Source: Marinoscillum sp. 108 (lineage in GTDB: Bacteria > Bacteroidota > Bacteroidia > Cytophagales > Cyclobacteriaceae). From it: 64,000 nt of DNA. The stretch covers positions 399,667-463,666 of the forward strand of contig NZ_LR734817.1 of assembly GCF_902506655.1 (NCBI RefSeq), in the 5' to 3' direction. Positions 44,222 through 53,302 of the stretch are shown here, piece by piece. The position numbers and the translations under genes were made by a program. How positions within the stretch are numbered: position 1 is the first letter of the stretch; each line of letters starts with the position of its first letter. The notes under the pieces are model-generated. The model was not told the DNA's origin, did not search any database, and saw only the letters and a list, made by a program, of their open reading frames with translations.

Positions 44222-44803
44222 ATGTTTGCAAGTTCGATACCAAAAGAAGACATCAAGCACTTACCCCTCATCAAATTTGAGGGAACTATCCACACTGTGG
44301 AAACTATGGAAGCCCTTGATGAGGCCCTGAAAATCATCCGCACTCAGGAAATCATGGGGTTTGATACAGAAACCAAGCCCACTTTCACCAAAGGAGACTA
44401 TAACCATACTGCGATCATCCAGCTCTCCACCATGACCGACGCATTCATCATTCGCATTAGCGAAATTGGCATTCCTGATCAACTCAAAGACATTCTTGAA
44501 GATCAGGGCATTCTGAAAGTGGGGATTAGTATCCGTGATGACATCAAAGAGTTGAAAGCAATGAGGGCATTCAAGGCTGGTGGATTTCTGGACCTGAATG
44601 AAGTAGCTAAAGAATTAGGAATTACCCAGATCGGGATGAAGAGCCTAACGGGCATTTTTCTAAAAGCGAGGATTTCTAAAAGCCAGCAAACGTCTAATTG
44701 GGAGACCAAGGAGCTCAGTCCGGGTCAGCTCTCCTACGCGGCCACTGATGCCTGGGTGTGTATCAAAATCTACCGGATGCTGATGGACAAGGGCGTCATA
44801 TAG
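44222..44803 (+). CDS. DEDDy 3'-5' exonuclease
   Basis: 193 residues, RNase D/WRN exonuclease fold. Metal-binding residues in order: MGFDTETKPTF (Asp, Glu; about 43-53), VGISIRDDIKEL (Asp), and QLSYAATDAW (Tyr, Asp). Acts on RNA or DNA ends. Start ATG 44222, 5 bases after nhaC, so they share a transcript. Its end overlaps the convergent YigZ gene by 8 bases. Confidence 0.93.
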   Translation: MFASSIPKEDIKHLPLIKFEGTIHTVETMEALDEALKIIRTQEIMGFDTETKPTFTKGDYNHTAIIQLSTMTDAFIIRISEIGIPDQLKDILEDQGILKVGISIRDDIKELKAMRAFKAGGFLDLNEVAKELGITQIGMKSLTGIFLKARISKSQQTSNWETKELSPGQLSYAATDAWVCIKIYRMLMDKGVI

Positions 44804-45407
44804 CCCCCTGTAATACTTGAAAGTCTACTCCCTTTAGCAGGCTCACCTTCTCAGCAAGCACGGGTACATCCTCATCCCGGAGCAACCCCACAAACTGGCA
44901 GTCTGCTGTGTACACCTTATCCTCATAATCCACAACAAACTCAGCCAGCGCACGCTCCACCTCTGAGGTCTGCTCATAGCCAAAACTGATAGAAAAGCGC
45001 GTTTGGCTATAAATCTTCACTACCTCCACCTTATTGAGGGCATCTTCGGCAGCTATCTTATAGGCACTGATTAGCCCGCCCACACCCAATTTTGTCCCAC
45101 CAAAATACCGTACTACCACCACCAGGCAGTTGGTTAGCTCTTTGGATCTGATCTGTCCCAGAATGGGATCTCCGGCCGAATGGTTGGGTTCTCCATCATC
45201 ATTGGCTCGATAGGCCTGCTCTTTAAGCCCGATGATATACGCATAGCAATGGTGACGGGCATCGTAGTACTGCTTGCGCAAAGCCTCAAGGTGTGCCTTG
45301 ATATCATCTTCGGTTTTCACATGGTAGGCAAATGACAAAAACTTACTTCCCTTCTCCTTGTAGAAACCTTCAGTGGGATGGACAATGGTCTGAAACTCGT
45401 TGATCAC
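44796..45407 (-). CDS. YigZ/IMPACT family protein
   Basis: 203 residues; start GTG at 45407. N-terminal IMPACT domain: EGFYKEKGSKFLSFAYHV, HHCYAYIIGL, DDGEPNHSAGDPILGQI and RYFGGTKLGVGGLISAY. C-terminal DUF1949-like ferredoxin fold follows (about 135-203). The family links to translation stress regulation; the exact role in bacteria is unclear. Single gene. Confidence 0.93.
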   Translation of the reverse strand: MINEFQTIVHPTEGFYKEKGSKFLSFAYHVKTEDDIKAHLEALRKQYYDARHHCYAYIIGLKEQAYRANDDGEPNHSAGDPILGQIRSKELTNCLVVVVRYFGGTKLGVGGLISAYKIAAEDALNKVEVVKIYSQTRFSISFGYEQTSEVERALAEFVVDYEDKVYTADCQFVGLLRDEDVPVLAEKVSLLKGVDFQVLQGAI

Positions 45408-45439
45408 GGCGCAAAGAAAGTCAGATTAGGTTAAAATGC

Positions 45440-46558
45440 TCAAAGCTGATCCAGCAAGTCCCGCGCCTCGCTGAGAAGATCCTCAGACTCACCCGATTCC
45501 AACACCTTCCTTAGATTATACTCAGCCTGCCCTTTCATTCCTTTCTTGGCATATACCCTGCCCAAACCCAGGTAAGCCAGGGTACGATAATAAGTCCCGT
45601 GCCCGGGTATTTCCTGGCCTACCCTCAGGGCCTTTTGATAATCATTCAAAGCCTTATCTGGCTGCCCTTTCACCTTCTCGTGATAGATGCCCATGAAGGA
45701 TGCGCCTGCCATCTGATAGTAGGGCCGGTCAGAGTTGGACAACTCCTTAATCACCGGCACGGGAGCCTGCACAAAATCATTCTTTGGAGTAAGTGATTCC
45801 AGAAGTTTGGCCTTGATATAAAGGTTATTGGGATACGCTTTGGTCAGTTCCCACAAATACGACTGGGCTTTCTGAGGCTGATATTCGTAGCGGAGATAGA
45901 TATAGGACATGTAGACATAGGCCTCCACCCTGGTCAGTACTGCCTTTTGGGTGGCTTCATTGATTTGCTGAATCCCCAACTCCACATCTCCACTTCTGAA
46001 AAACCAGAGCAGCGGTCTGTACACAGGGTATTTTTCAGGATATTTTTCACGAAAGTAGTTGTATACCCCGGTGGTAAGAAGAAACTCGGGAATCTCCTCA
46101 GAGAGGTCAAATCCTTTTTTGATAAGATCATAAGCCTTGCTTGCCTCACTCAGGGCTTTCATGTAGTGCCCATCATCGGCGAAGTATTCTGCCAGGAGTC
46201 CCCGGGCCGCCATTTCAAAAAATATGGCCTCCGGGTGTGTCTGTCGGCCGCCATCCAGGTAAGCCGCCAACCGGATGGTCTCCCTGAGATGCCCGCTAAA
46301 TACCTTAAATACCGAATCTACAGTCACAAGGGGTATATTAGCCCAGAGCACCTTGAGGGCACGCATCATTGGCACAGTGGGATGTTTAGGGAGTCTGGCT
46401 TCTACTTTTTCAATGTACACATCGGCAGAGTCCTCCTCTACATTGTAAATGAAGTATACGCCTTTCTGTACCAGTTGCATATTGACAGGATTATCGAACA
46501 GCTGGGCATAAGATACCTGACAAATAAATAGTAATGTGGCGATGATTACTGTTTTCAA
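45440..46558 (-). CDS. Exported tetratricopeptide-repeat protein
   Basis: 372 residues. Start TTG at 46558 gives a signal peptide (MKTVIIATLLFICQVSYAQ). TPR-like helical pairs fill the mature protein; the clearest repeats are near the C terminus (ALNDYQKALRVGQEI and LAYLGLGRVYAKKGMKGQAEYNLRKVL). Scaffold protein in periplasm, partner unknown. It stands 32 bases before the YigZ gene on the same strand. Confidence 0.82.
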   Translation of the reverse strand: MKTVIIATLLFICQVSYAQLFDNPVNMQLVQKGVYFIYNVEEDSADVYIEKVEARLPKHPTVPMMRALKVLWANIPLVTVDSVFKVFSGHLRETIRLAAYLDGGRQTHPEAIFFEMAARGLLAEYFADDGHYMKALSEASKAYDLIKKGFDLSEEIPEFLLTTGVYNYFREKYPEKYPVYRPLLWFFRSGDVELGIQQINEATQKAVLTRVEAYVYMSYIYLRYEYQPQKAQSYLWELTKAYPNNLYIKAKLLESLTPKNDFVQAPVPVIKELSNSDRPYYQMAGASFMGIYHEKVKGQPDKALNDYQKALRVGQEIPGHGTYYRTLAYLGLGRVYAKKGMKGQAEYNLRKVLESGESEDLLSEARDLLDQL

Positions 46559-46679
46559 TTTGTGCTAAAAGTAGATTTAATTGTACAAAATGAAGGGTAA
46601 TTTAAAGCAAGCCGGGTAGAACTGGAAACGATCACCTGACTAACTTTAGGGACACAATGAATGTAAGAATAGATGGTCT

Positions 46680-47537
46680 ATGAATAAGGATTTGGGGTTT
46701 ATGCTTTATTGTCATGAAGATTACGCGAAGGTACAGCACTTTCAAAGTTATCACCGATTTCATTCTGACCATATAGTTTTTTGTGTTGAGTGTATCGATA
46801 ATAAGGCCATTTGTCTTCCCAAAAGCCCCATTGGTGGATTTACATGTTTTAACGGCCGGAAATCAGATTTCTTACAATTTTACGAAAAATCAGAAAAGTC
46901 ACTTACTCAAAACGGTATTTCCTCATTGGAAATCACACTTCCGCCCCACTATTATACGGGGGTTCCGGATAGAAGCTGGCTGGAGCAGCTCGGTTTTTCT
47001 GAGCGGGTCAGTGAAATTGCTCATTACATTCCCATCAATGGGCCGTTGTGGGAAAAAATCCACACTATGCAACAGAGAAAACTCAAGCAAACTCCCACTT
47101 TTGATCTATCGCTGGTCAATGTATCAGAGTTGCGGTCTGTTTACGACTTCATCGCACAATGCCGAAAAAATCAGGGTCTGGAAATCAATATGGATTTTGA
47201 AATCTTAGAGCGACTGTTCCGGACATTCCCGGATCGCTATCAGATTTTCACTGCCGAAAGAAATGGGACGCTGCTTGCTGCCGCTATTATGGTGATTCCT
47301 ATTGAAGGAATCACCTATTATTTCCTACCAGCCACTGCCCCAGCCTATAAAACAGAAAGCCCGATGGTTCACCTCATAGCTTACCTGTACCAGTACTATC
47401 AGGAGCGTGGGTTTCAATTCATCGACCTTGGCATTTCGTCTGTCAATACCGCGCCTCAAAAGAGCCTGATCACCTTCAAAGAAAGAATGGGTGGTATCAG
47501 AACCACCAGAAGCACTTTCATCAAATCACTCCAATAG
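46680..47537 (+). CDS. FemAB/GNAT-like acyltransferase
   Basis: 285 residues. The C-terminal half (about 130-270) resembles the FemAB/GNAT fold: 'YDFIAQCRKNQGLEINMDFEILERLF', YQIFTAERNGTLLAAAIMVIP, 'YLYQYYQERGFQFIDLGIS'. Such proteins add an acyl or aminoacyl group to lipid or sugar. It lies at the edge of a glycan group (GT4, sulfotransferase, GT2), so it probably decorates a polysaccharide; this is inference. It overlaps the GT4 gene end by 12 bases (convergent). Confidence 0.72.
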   Translation: MNKDLGFMLYCHEDYAKVQHFQSYHRFHSDHIVFCVECIDNKAICLPKSPIGGFTCFNGRKSDFLQFYEKSEKSLTQNGISSLEITLPPHYYTGVPDRSWLEQLGFSERVSEIAHYIPINGPLWEKIHTMQQRKLKQTPTFDLSLVNVSELRSVYDFIAQCRKNQGLEINMDFEILERLFRTFPDRYQIFTAERNGTLLAAAIMVIPIEGITYYFLPATAPAYKTESPMVHLIAYLYQYYQERGFQFIDLGISSVNTAPQKSLITFKERMGGIRTTRSTFIKSLQ

Positions 47538-48704
47538 CCTTTGGTAATACTGTTCCAGCTTTTGTACCTGAGCAACAGTGCCAAAGTGATCTTCGAAAGT
47601 GGCTCTTACCTTTTGAGGATCATATGGATTTTTCTGAGCCAAAGACTTCACTTTTTCAGCCAGCAGAATGGGGTCAGATGGCAATACCTCTCCAGCATCC
47701 CCAAAAACCAGCTCATCCGCCCCATCCCAATCGAAAGTAAGCACGGGTACTCCGCAGGCCATCGCCTCCAGGATGGCCACCGGCTGATTTTCGTGCCTAC
47801 TTGTATTCACCATCAAATTGGCCGACCTTAAGGCCTGGCGTACCTCATTCTGATTACATTCTCCCAGCCACTCCACATTTCCGTCAAGGTGAAGCTGACT
47901 ACATTGATTTCGCAGGTGTTTTTCCCTGGAGCCTGTGCCAATGACCTTCAGTGCAAAATCCACACCAGTCTTCTGCACATGCGCGATGGATTCCAGCAGC
48001 GCCTCATAATTCTTCTGTGCCTCCAATCGGCCAACGGCCACAAGCGTAAACCGCCCCGTTTGAGCACTTCCTGGTGTAAAAAAACGATCGTCCAGAAAGT
48101 TGGAAATACGATCAGCCCTTACCCCGAATTCACTGAGCCTCTTGATCAGTGCCTGACTCACAGCAAGTACCTGACCGGCTGCACGCAAGGGCGGAAGTAC
48201 GGTTTTTTGAATGTCCTTCTTGAAAGAAGCCATAGGAAAAGGACTCATATGCTCGGTGATCACATAAGGTACCTGATAGGCCTCAGATAGAGCCCTGGCG
48301 ATGGCTCCCGCAGGATAGGATACATGTGCGTGGATTACATCGGGCCTTCCGAAGTGTGTAGTAAAGCGCTCGAAGTTTTGTCGATTGGCCGCAATGATCC
48401 CGCGGATGTTGCCATTGCGAAACTTTCGGGTCCACGTGAAAGCTGGGGTGAAAAACTCCACGCAATTGTATTCCAGTTGAATCTCATATTTACGAATAGG
48501 CGGCTTGGAATTGTATTTGATGAAGCCGCCCAATGGCGCGTAAGCTTTCAGCCACAGCTTGGGTTCATGAGATCCCCAAAGACTGATCCCAACGTTCCAG
48601 TTGGGACGGTGTGTCGCCAGGAGGTGTGACTGCTCCCGGAAGAAGATCCCGGTGGAGGGATATTGCTCTGAAGGGTACCAAGAAGGTATCACGAAGACAT
48701 TCAT
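47526..48704 (-). CDS. Glycosyltransferase family 4
   Basis: 392 residues, GT-B fold. N-terminal 'FVIPSWYPSEQYPSTGIFFREQ' binds acceptor; donor half includes 'LVAVGRLEAQKNYEALLESI' and the EX7E region SRHENQPVAILEAMACGVPVL. Makes a glycan link, likely surface polysaccharide. Start ATG overlaps the sulfotransferase stop by four bases (ATGA), so the two genes are translated together. Confidence 0.9.
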   Translation of the reverse strand: MNVFVIPSWYPSEQYPSTGIFFREQSHLLATHRPNWNVGISLWGSHEPKLWLKAYAPLGGFIKYNSKPPIRKYEIQLEYNCVEFFTPAFTWTRKFRNGNIRGIIAANRQNFERFTTHFGRPDVIHAHVSYPAGAIARALSEAYQVPYVITEHMSPFPMASFKKDIQKTVLPPLRAAGQVLAVSQALIKRLSEFGVRADRISNFLDDRFFTPGSAQTGRFTLVAVGRLEAQKNYEALLESIAHVQKTGVDFALKVIGTGSREKHLRNQCSQLHLDGNVEWLGECNQNEVRQALRSANLMVNTSRHENQPVAILEAMACGVPVLTFDWDGADELVFGDAGEVLPSDPILLAEKVKSLAQKNPYDPQKVRATFEDHFGTVAQVQKLEQYYQRLLE

Positions 48705-49618
48705 CGATAATCAAATTTAGCAAGCCAGGGGTTCATGATAGTACAACTCTTCAAATCCTCCTCACTCAGGACTTTCTGCCAGTTTCCAATGGAAGACTTG
48801 TCCACAGGTTTCAAAATTTTAGCATGCTGCGGTTCCTGATACATGGGTGCGGTGGGGGTTGTCTGGTGGTACGTCAGCATTCTATCCTCATAATCCACCT
48901 TCAGATGATCACAAACCTTCATCAATTCCACTTCAGGTTGGGTGACCAAATCTTCATATCTAATCAGTAAAACCGCGCTCTTTTTTCGCAGCATTTGATA
49001 TTGCTCAAGGGCGTGCACCCAGTGAATGGCAGCTTGCTGTGGCTGAGCCAACTTACCCAGGTAAGCTTCGCCTCCACGCTTGTAGGAAGCCACCACGTCA
49101 CGGCCGTCCCTTAGCAGAAAGAGGTATCGCGCGTTTGGAAAAACACTCAGCAACTCCGGCACATAGTATGTATTGAGGGGTGTGGTATCTCCCCACTGAC
49201 TAAATGTCGGCTTATTCTTTAACCCATAGGTTCTGAAAATAACCTCCAAAACACTTTGCAAACTCTTGTCATCTGTCGTATTGAGCGTATCAAAGATCTC
49301 CTCTGCGCTGAAATCCCAGGTGTGACTGCCAGTCACCTTCATCAACTCTCCGGCAATTACCTTCATGAGGTCCCGCCATATCAGGAAATTATAAAGCTTG
49401 TACTTAATGATGCTGTTTCCCAGAAAATACTGTTCAGATGGTAAAAAAAGCTCACTATGCTGGTTCAGCATTCTATTGAGGAGTGTGCTCCCGTTTCTCC
49501 CTGACCCTAAGACGAAAAAAGGTTGCTCAGCCAGGCCTGCCCTACTTTTGACCGGATATTTTCTGGGTAGAAAATCCGAAATGCGCTGAAGTGTTCTGGC
49601 TAGTTTTATTCTTCTCAT
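48701..49618 (-). CDS. Sulfotransferase domain protein
   Basis: 305 residues. PAPS-binding loop FVLGSGRNGSTLLNRML (about 32-48) and the 3'-phosphate segment YLFLLRDGRDVVASYKRGG (about 145-165). Transfers sulfate to a hydroxyl, probably of a sugar, given the coupled GT4 gene. Cytosolic. First gene of a two-gene operon with that GT4; divergent from the GT2 gene. Confidence 0.88.
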   Translation of the reverse strand: MRRIKLARTLQRISDFLPRKYPVKSRAGLAEQPFFVLGSGRNGSTLLNRMLNQHSELFLPSEQYFLGNSIIKYKLYNFLIWRDLMKVIAGELMKVTGSHTWDFSAEEIFDTLNTTDDKSLQSVLEVIFRTYGLKNKPTFSQWGDTTPLNTYYVPELLSVFPNARYLFLLRDGRDVVASYKRGGEAYLGKLAQPQQAAIHWVHALEQYQMLRKKSAVLLIRYEDLVTQPEVELMKVCDHLKVDYEDRMLTYHQTTPTAPMYQEPQHAKILKPVDKSSIGNWQKVLSEEDLKSCTIMNPWLAKFDYR

Positions 49619-49641
49619 ATTTGTGATCAGAACGGAAATTT

Positions 49642-50535
49642 ATGGATTCTCTGCCTTTAGTTTCAATAATCTGCCTCTGTTATAATCAAAAAGCTTTTGT
49701 GGGCCCGGCTATCCGGTCTGCGCTGGCTCAAACATACCAGAACCTGGAGATCATCGTGGTGGATGATGGCAGCACGGATGGTAGCAAAGAAGAAATTTCA
49801 GCAATCATCAAAGACACCTCCATTCAGTTCATTGACCTCCCAAAGAACATTGGCAACTGCGCCGCTTTCAATGTGGGCTATCGGGCCAGCAAAGGTGAAT
49901 ACCTCATCGATCTGGCAGCAGATGATCTGCTCCTGCCCACCAGGGTGGAGCTGGGCATTAATGACTTTACCAACGGACCGGCACAGGCAGGTGTACATTT
50001 CTCTGATGCCTTCATCACCGATGAGTCTGGCAACGTGCTCAATACTCATTATCCCAGAAATCAGGACGGAGGCATGCGAGCGAAAATCCCGTCTGGAAAT
50101 GTTTACGAAAACCTCATCCGTAAATATTTTATATGTCCACCATCCATGATGACCAGACGAAAGGTCTTTGACGACCTGGGAGGGTATGACGAAAACCTGA
50201 GCTATGAGGACTTTGACTTCTGGATCAGGTCTGGCAGAACCTACGAATACCTATTCAACCCTGCCCCACTGGTCAAAAAAAGAGTAGTAAAAAACTCACT
50301 CTCCACCCGCCAATTTGGCTTCCGTAGCAGGCATCTCGCCTCTACCTACCAGGTGTGCGAGAAAATATTTAACCTCAATCAGAGTGTTTCTGAAGACAAG
50401 GCCCTCATCCGTAGGTGCCGATATGAAATCAAACAATGCGTGAAAACATTCAATTTTGAGTTGATCCTGAAATACGGCAAACTCATTGGGCAAACTCAGC
50501 GCCGGTTGTCATCGCTCTCCAGCATGGAGAGGTAG
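49642..50535 (+). CDS. Glycosyltransferase family 2
   Basis: 297 residues, GT-A fold: VSIICLCYNQKAFVGPAIRS, LEIIVVDDGSTDGSKEEIS, then GEYLIDLAADDLLLPTRVEL (DXD-like AADD) and the SYEDFDFWIRSG acceptor motif. Transfers a sugar to a surface glycan. Divergent from the sulfotransferase by 23 bases. Its 3' end overlaps the opposite-strand rsgA gene by 40 bases. Confidence 0.9.
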   Translation: MDSLPLVSIICLCYNQKAFVGPAIRSALAQTYQNLEIIVVDDGSTDGSKEEISAIIKDTSIQFIDLPKNIGNCAAFNVGYRASKGEYLIDLAADDLLLPTRVELGINDFTNGPAQAGVHFSDAFITDESGNVLNTHYPRNQDGGMRAKIPSGNVYENLIRKYFICPPSMMTRRKVFDDLGGYDENLSYEDFDFWIRSGRTYEYLFNPAPLVKKRVVKNSLSTRQFGFRSRHLASTYQVCEKIFNLNQSVSEDKALIRRCRYEIKQCVKTFNFELILKYGKLIGQTQRRLSSLSSMER

Positions 50536-51413
50536 CTATAGTAGCGCTCCTGAGTGATACCGCCTTCCTCGAGTGCCTTCTTCACCGCGCATCCTGGTTC
50601 ATTCACGTGCTGGCAATTATGAAACCGGCAATCATTCATGACTTCCCTGATTTCAGGAAAGTAGTGACCCAGTTCTCCTCCTTCTATCTCTGAAAGACCC
50701 AGCTCCTTGATACCGGGTGTATCAATGATGGCTGTCTCACCGTCTAAAAAGAACATCTCCGCAAAAGTGGTGGTATGGGTACCCTTCTCGCTAAACGAAG
50801 AAATCTCAGAGGTCTTCTGACTGATCTCTGGCAGGAGCAGATTGATGAGTGTAGATTTCCCTGACCCGGAGTGCCCCGACAACAAGGTTCGCTTTCCCCG
50901 AAGCAATGTGGAAAGCTCCTCAGGTACCTTGCCGCCAATAAAGGAAGTCTTGATACAAGGGTAGCCCACCTTTTTCTCATAAATAAAACTGAGATAATCA
51001 GCTTCTTCCAGTCCTTCTGCATCCAGCAAATCCACCTTATTGAAGACAATCACACCTGGAATTCTATAGGCCTCCAAAGTCACCAGAAAACGATCTATAA
51101 ACCCCAATGAAGTGCGAGGCTCCTTCAAGGTAGCAATCATCAGTGCCTGGTCCACATTGGCAGCAATCAGGTGGTCAAAATGCTTTTTCTTAGGTGATTT
51201 GCGAATGATATAGTTTTTACGCTCCTCTATTTCGTTGATCACCCACTCATCCTGCTGCGATTCCATCACTACCTCATCTCCTACCGCAATCGGGTTTGTG
51301 ATTTTCTTGTTGTCCAGCTTAAATTTTCCTCTCAAACGAGCGTTAACCTCTTCTCCATTGGTCATTCTCACTCGATACCACGATCCGGTGGATTTAATCA
51401 CCAATCCTTTCAT
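50496..51413 (-). CDS. rsgA: Ribosome small-subunit-dependent GTPase RsgA
   Basis: 305 residues from ATG 51413, chosen over a longer frame because it forms an ATGA overlap with the waaA stop. Late-stage 30S assembly factor. N-terminal OB fold (about 1-65), circularly permuted GTPase with G4 VFNKVDLLD before G1 LSGHSGSGKSTLINLL and G3 IDTPGIKELGL, C-terminal zinc finger CRFHNCQHVNEPGC. It overlaps the GT2 gene end by 40 bases on the other strand. Confidence 0.95.
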   Translation of the reverse strand: MKGLVIKSTGSWYRVRMTNGEEVNARLRGKFKLDNKKITNPIAVGDEVVMESQQDEWVINEIEERKNYIIRKSPKKKHFDHLIAANVDQALMIATLKEPRTSLGFIDRFLVTLEAYRIPGVIVFNKVDLLDAEGLEEADYLSFIYEKKVGYPCIKTSFIGGKVPEELSTLLRGKRTLLSGHSGSGKSTLINLLLPEISQKTSEISSFSEKGTHTTTFAEMFFLDGETAIIDTPGIKELGLSEIEGGELGHYFPEIREVMNDCRFHNCQHVNEPGCAVKKALEEGGITQERYYSYLSMLESDDNRR

Positions 51414-52642
51414 ATCAGTTCTTCTATTTTCTTCATCACCTGCCCAGAGGCTCCGGTGCGGGCCGAGACATACGTACGTGACAGCCTGCAAACTTCCTGA
51501 TAAAGATCGGCATCATTGGTCATTTCATCCAATTTTGATTGTAGGTCGGCAGAATTTTCATAAGTAAACCCTCCGCCATGTTTCACCAGCTCAATGGCCT
51601 CTATGAATTTTTCATTGGAAGCATCCGCTCCAAAAAACACGGGAATACCATAAACAGCAGGTTCCAGTACATTGTGCAGCGCACCTCTGAATGCTCCACC
51701 CACTATAGCATAGTCCGCATAGCGGTAAAGCTTTGACAACATCCCGTAATTGTCGATAATCAGCACTCGCAGAGCGGAAGCACTGCCTTCATTCAACTCA
51801 GAGTACTTTGCGGACGCATGAATTTTCTCATAAATACGGAGATCTCCTACCTGATGAGGGGCAATGATAAATTTAAAACGATCATGATTGGCTTCAACAA
51901 TGGGCAGTAGATATTTCATATCAGATGGCCAGACACTCCCCATCACAATGAGTTTTTCATTTCCTTTGAATGCTTCGACAAGCGGAACCTCACCGGCCGC
52001 ATTGGCCACCTCAAGGACACGATCAAACCGGGTATCACCGGCCACAGTATACGCCCGAATGCTCCTGGACCGCAACAAGGCAGCGGAGTAATCATCCTGC
52101 AAAAAGAAATGATTGACAGTGCTCAGTGCCGTCAGGTAAAACTTTCCCATAGGATGGAAAAAAATCTGCGAGCGCCTAAAAATACCCGAAACCAACAAAA
52201 GCGGAATATTTCTCGCATTCAGCGCCATCAGGTAATAGTACCACAACTCATATTTGATAAAAATGGCCAAACTCGGACGCACAGTCTCCAAAAACCTGGA
52301 AGCATTGCCGCGGGCATCTAATGGCAGGTAATGCAGATAATCAACCAACTCTTGATCTTTGAAACCCAACAGACCGGAAGGTGAGAAAAAAGTAAGTAGC
52401 ACTTTCACCGATGGTCTTCTCTCCTGAAGCAGGCCCAGAACAGGCTTGGCCTGCTCATATTCACCCAGCGAGGCACAGTGGATCCAGATCAACTTACCCT
52501 CGTGATTCCTGAAGTCCGACTCCAGACGCTCAAAAATTCCCTTACGCTGGCTGATAAATTGCCCCGCCCGACGATGAAATGGGGCAATCACCCTGACGAT
52601 CAGGGCATAGAGCCACACGCTCATTCTGTACAATAACAGCAT
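51410..52642 (-). CDS. waaA: 3-deoxy-D-manno-octulosonic acid (Kdo) transferase
   Basis: 410 residues. Adds Kdo from CMP-Kdo to lipid A precursor at the inner membrane. N-terminal anchor helix about 3-20; catalytic Glu in WIHCASLGEYEQAKPVL (about 49-65); donor half with GSVWPSDMKYLLPI and VGGAFRGALHNVLEPAVYG. Length is normal. It shows that the organism makes lipid A-core. Stop overlaps the rsgA start (ATGA), so the two are coupled. Confidence 0.94.
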   Translation of the reverse strand: MLLLYRMSVWLYALIVRVIAPFHRRAGQFISQRKGIFERLESDFRNHEGKLIWIHCASLGEYEQAKPVLGLLQERRPSVKVLLTFFSPSGLLGFKDQELVDYLHYLPLDARGNASRFLETVRPSLAIFIKYELWYYYLMALNARNIPLLLVSGIFRRSQIFFHPMGKFYLTALSTVNHFFLQDDYSAALLRSRSIRAYTVAGDTRFDRVLEVANAAGEVPLVEAFKGNEKLIVMGSVWPSDMKYLLPIVEANHDRFKFIIAPHQVGDLRIYEKIHASAKYSELNEGSASALRVLIIDNYGMLSKLYRYADYAIVGGAFRGALHNVLEPAVYGIPVFFGADASNEKFIEAIELVKHGGGFTYENSADLQSKLDEMTNDADLYQEVCRLSRTYVSARTGASGQVMKKIEELI

Positions 52643-52704
52643 AAGCGAATGTAGACAATCAATCCTCTAAATGCTTAATGCATCATTCAAGACGGCAGGA
52701 GAAA

Positions 52705-53214
52705 TTATTTCTCAATAGTGAAATAAGCAATATCACTATCATTAGTTGGAAACACCTGCTCACCATTATACCAGACATTTATGATATAGCTGTAATTCTC
52801 ACTTTTACCAGTCTCCGCTTCATATTCACACACTATGGTGTCCATATCCGCAGGAGAAAGTTGCAAATAGGTCATCGTGTTACCAGAAGTCAATCGCAGA
52901 TCCGCACTTACATAAAGCCTAAATGGCTCCTCATTCTGTGGTACATTTTCAAGAAGCGTAAATTGTTTAGGTAGATCATTGTTTTCCAGGTAAACCTCCT
53001 CCAACTCACCGTCAACCTCATAAAACAAGCTCATCTGAGCTGTATCGTAATAACCTGGCGTATCCGGATCAAGTAAGTCCTGTCCCGATGAATCTCTAAA
53101 AGAGATCATCAAATCACTATTATAGTAATCCCCGCTTACGTCATTGGGAGAGTCTAAACCAAGATCGCAGGAGCCCAGGCCTAGCCATAGGATAAGTATT
53201 GTTAGCCTATACAT
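52705..53214 (-). CDS. Lipoprotein of unknown function
   Basis: 169 residues. Signal peptide with lipobox LGLGSC (Cys16). Mature part is acidic and beta-rich ('YNSDLMISFRDSSGQDLLDP', 'VPQNEEPFRLYVSADLRLTSG'). No family known to me. Probably outer- or inner-membrane lipid anchored. Separated by 88 bases from another exported-protein gene upstream. Confidence 0.7.
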   Translation of the reverse strand: MYRLTILILWLGLGSCDLGLDSPNDVSGDYYNSDLMISFRDSSGQDLLDPDTPGYYDTAQMSLFYEVDGELEEVYLENNDLPKQFTLLENVPQNEEPFRLYVSADLRLTSGNTMTYLQLSPADMDTIVCEYEAETGKSENYSYIINVWYNGEQVFPTNDSDIAYFTIEK

Positions 53215-53302
53215 ACTATTTCGTTTTGAACGGCAGAGAACTTCTGTACCGTTTCATAGTAATTACGGTATGCGCTAATGTAGGCAAACAATCCTTAAAT
53301 AC

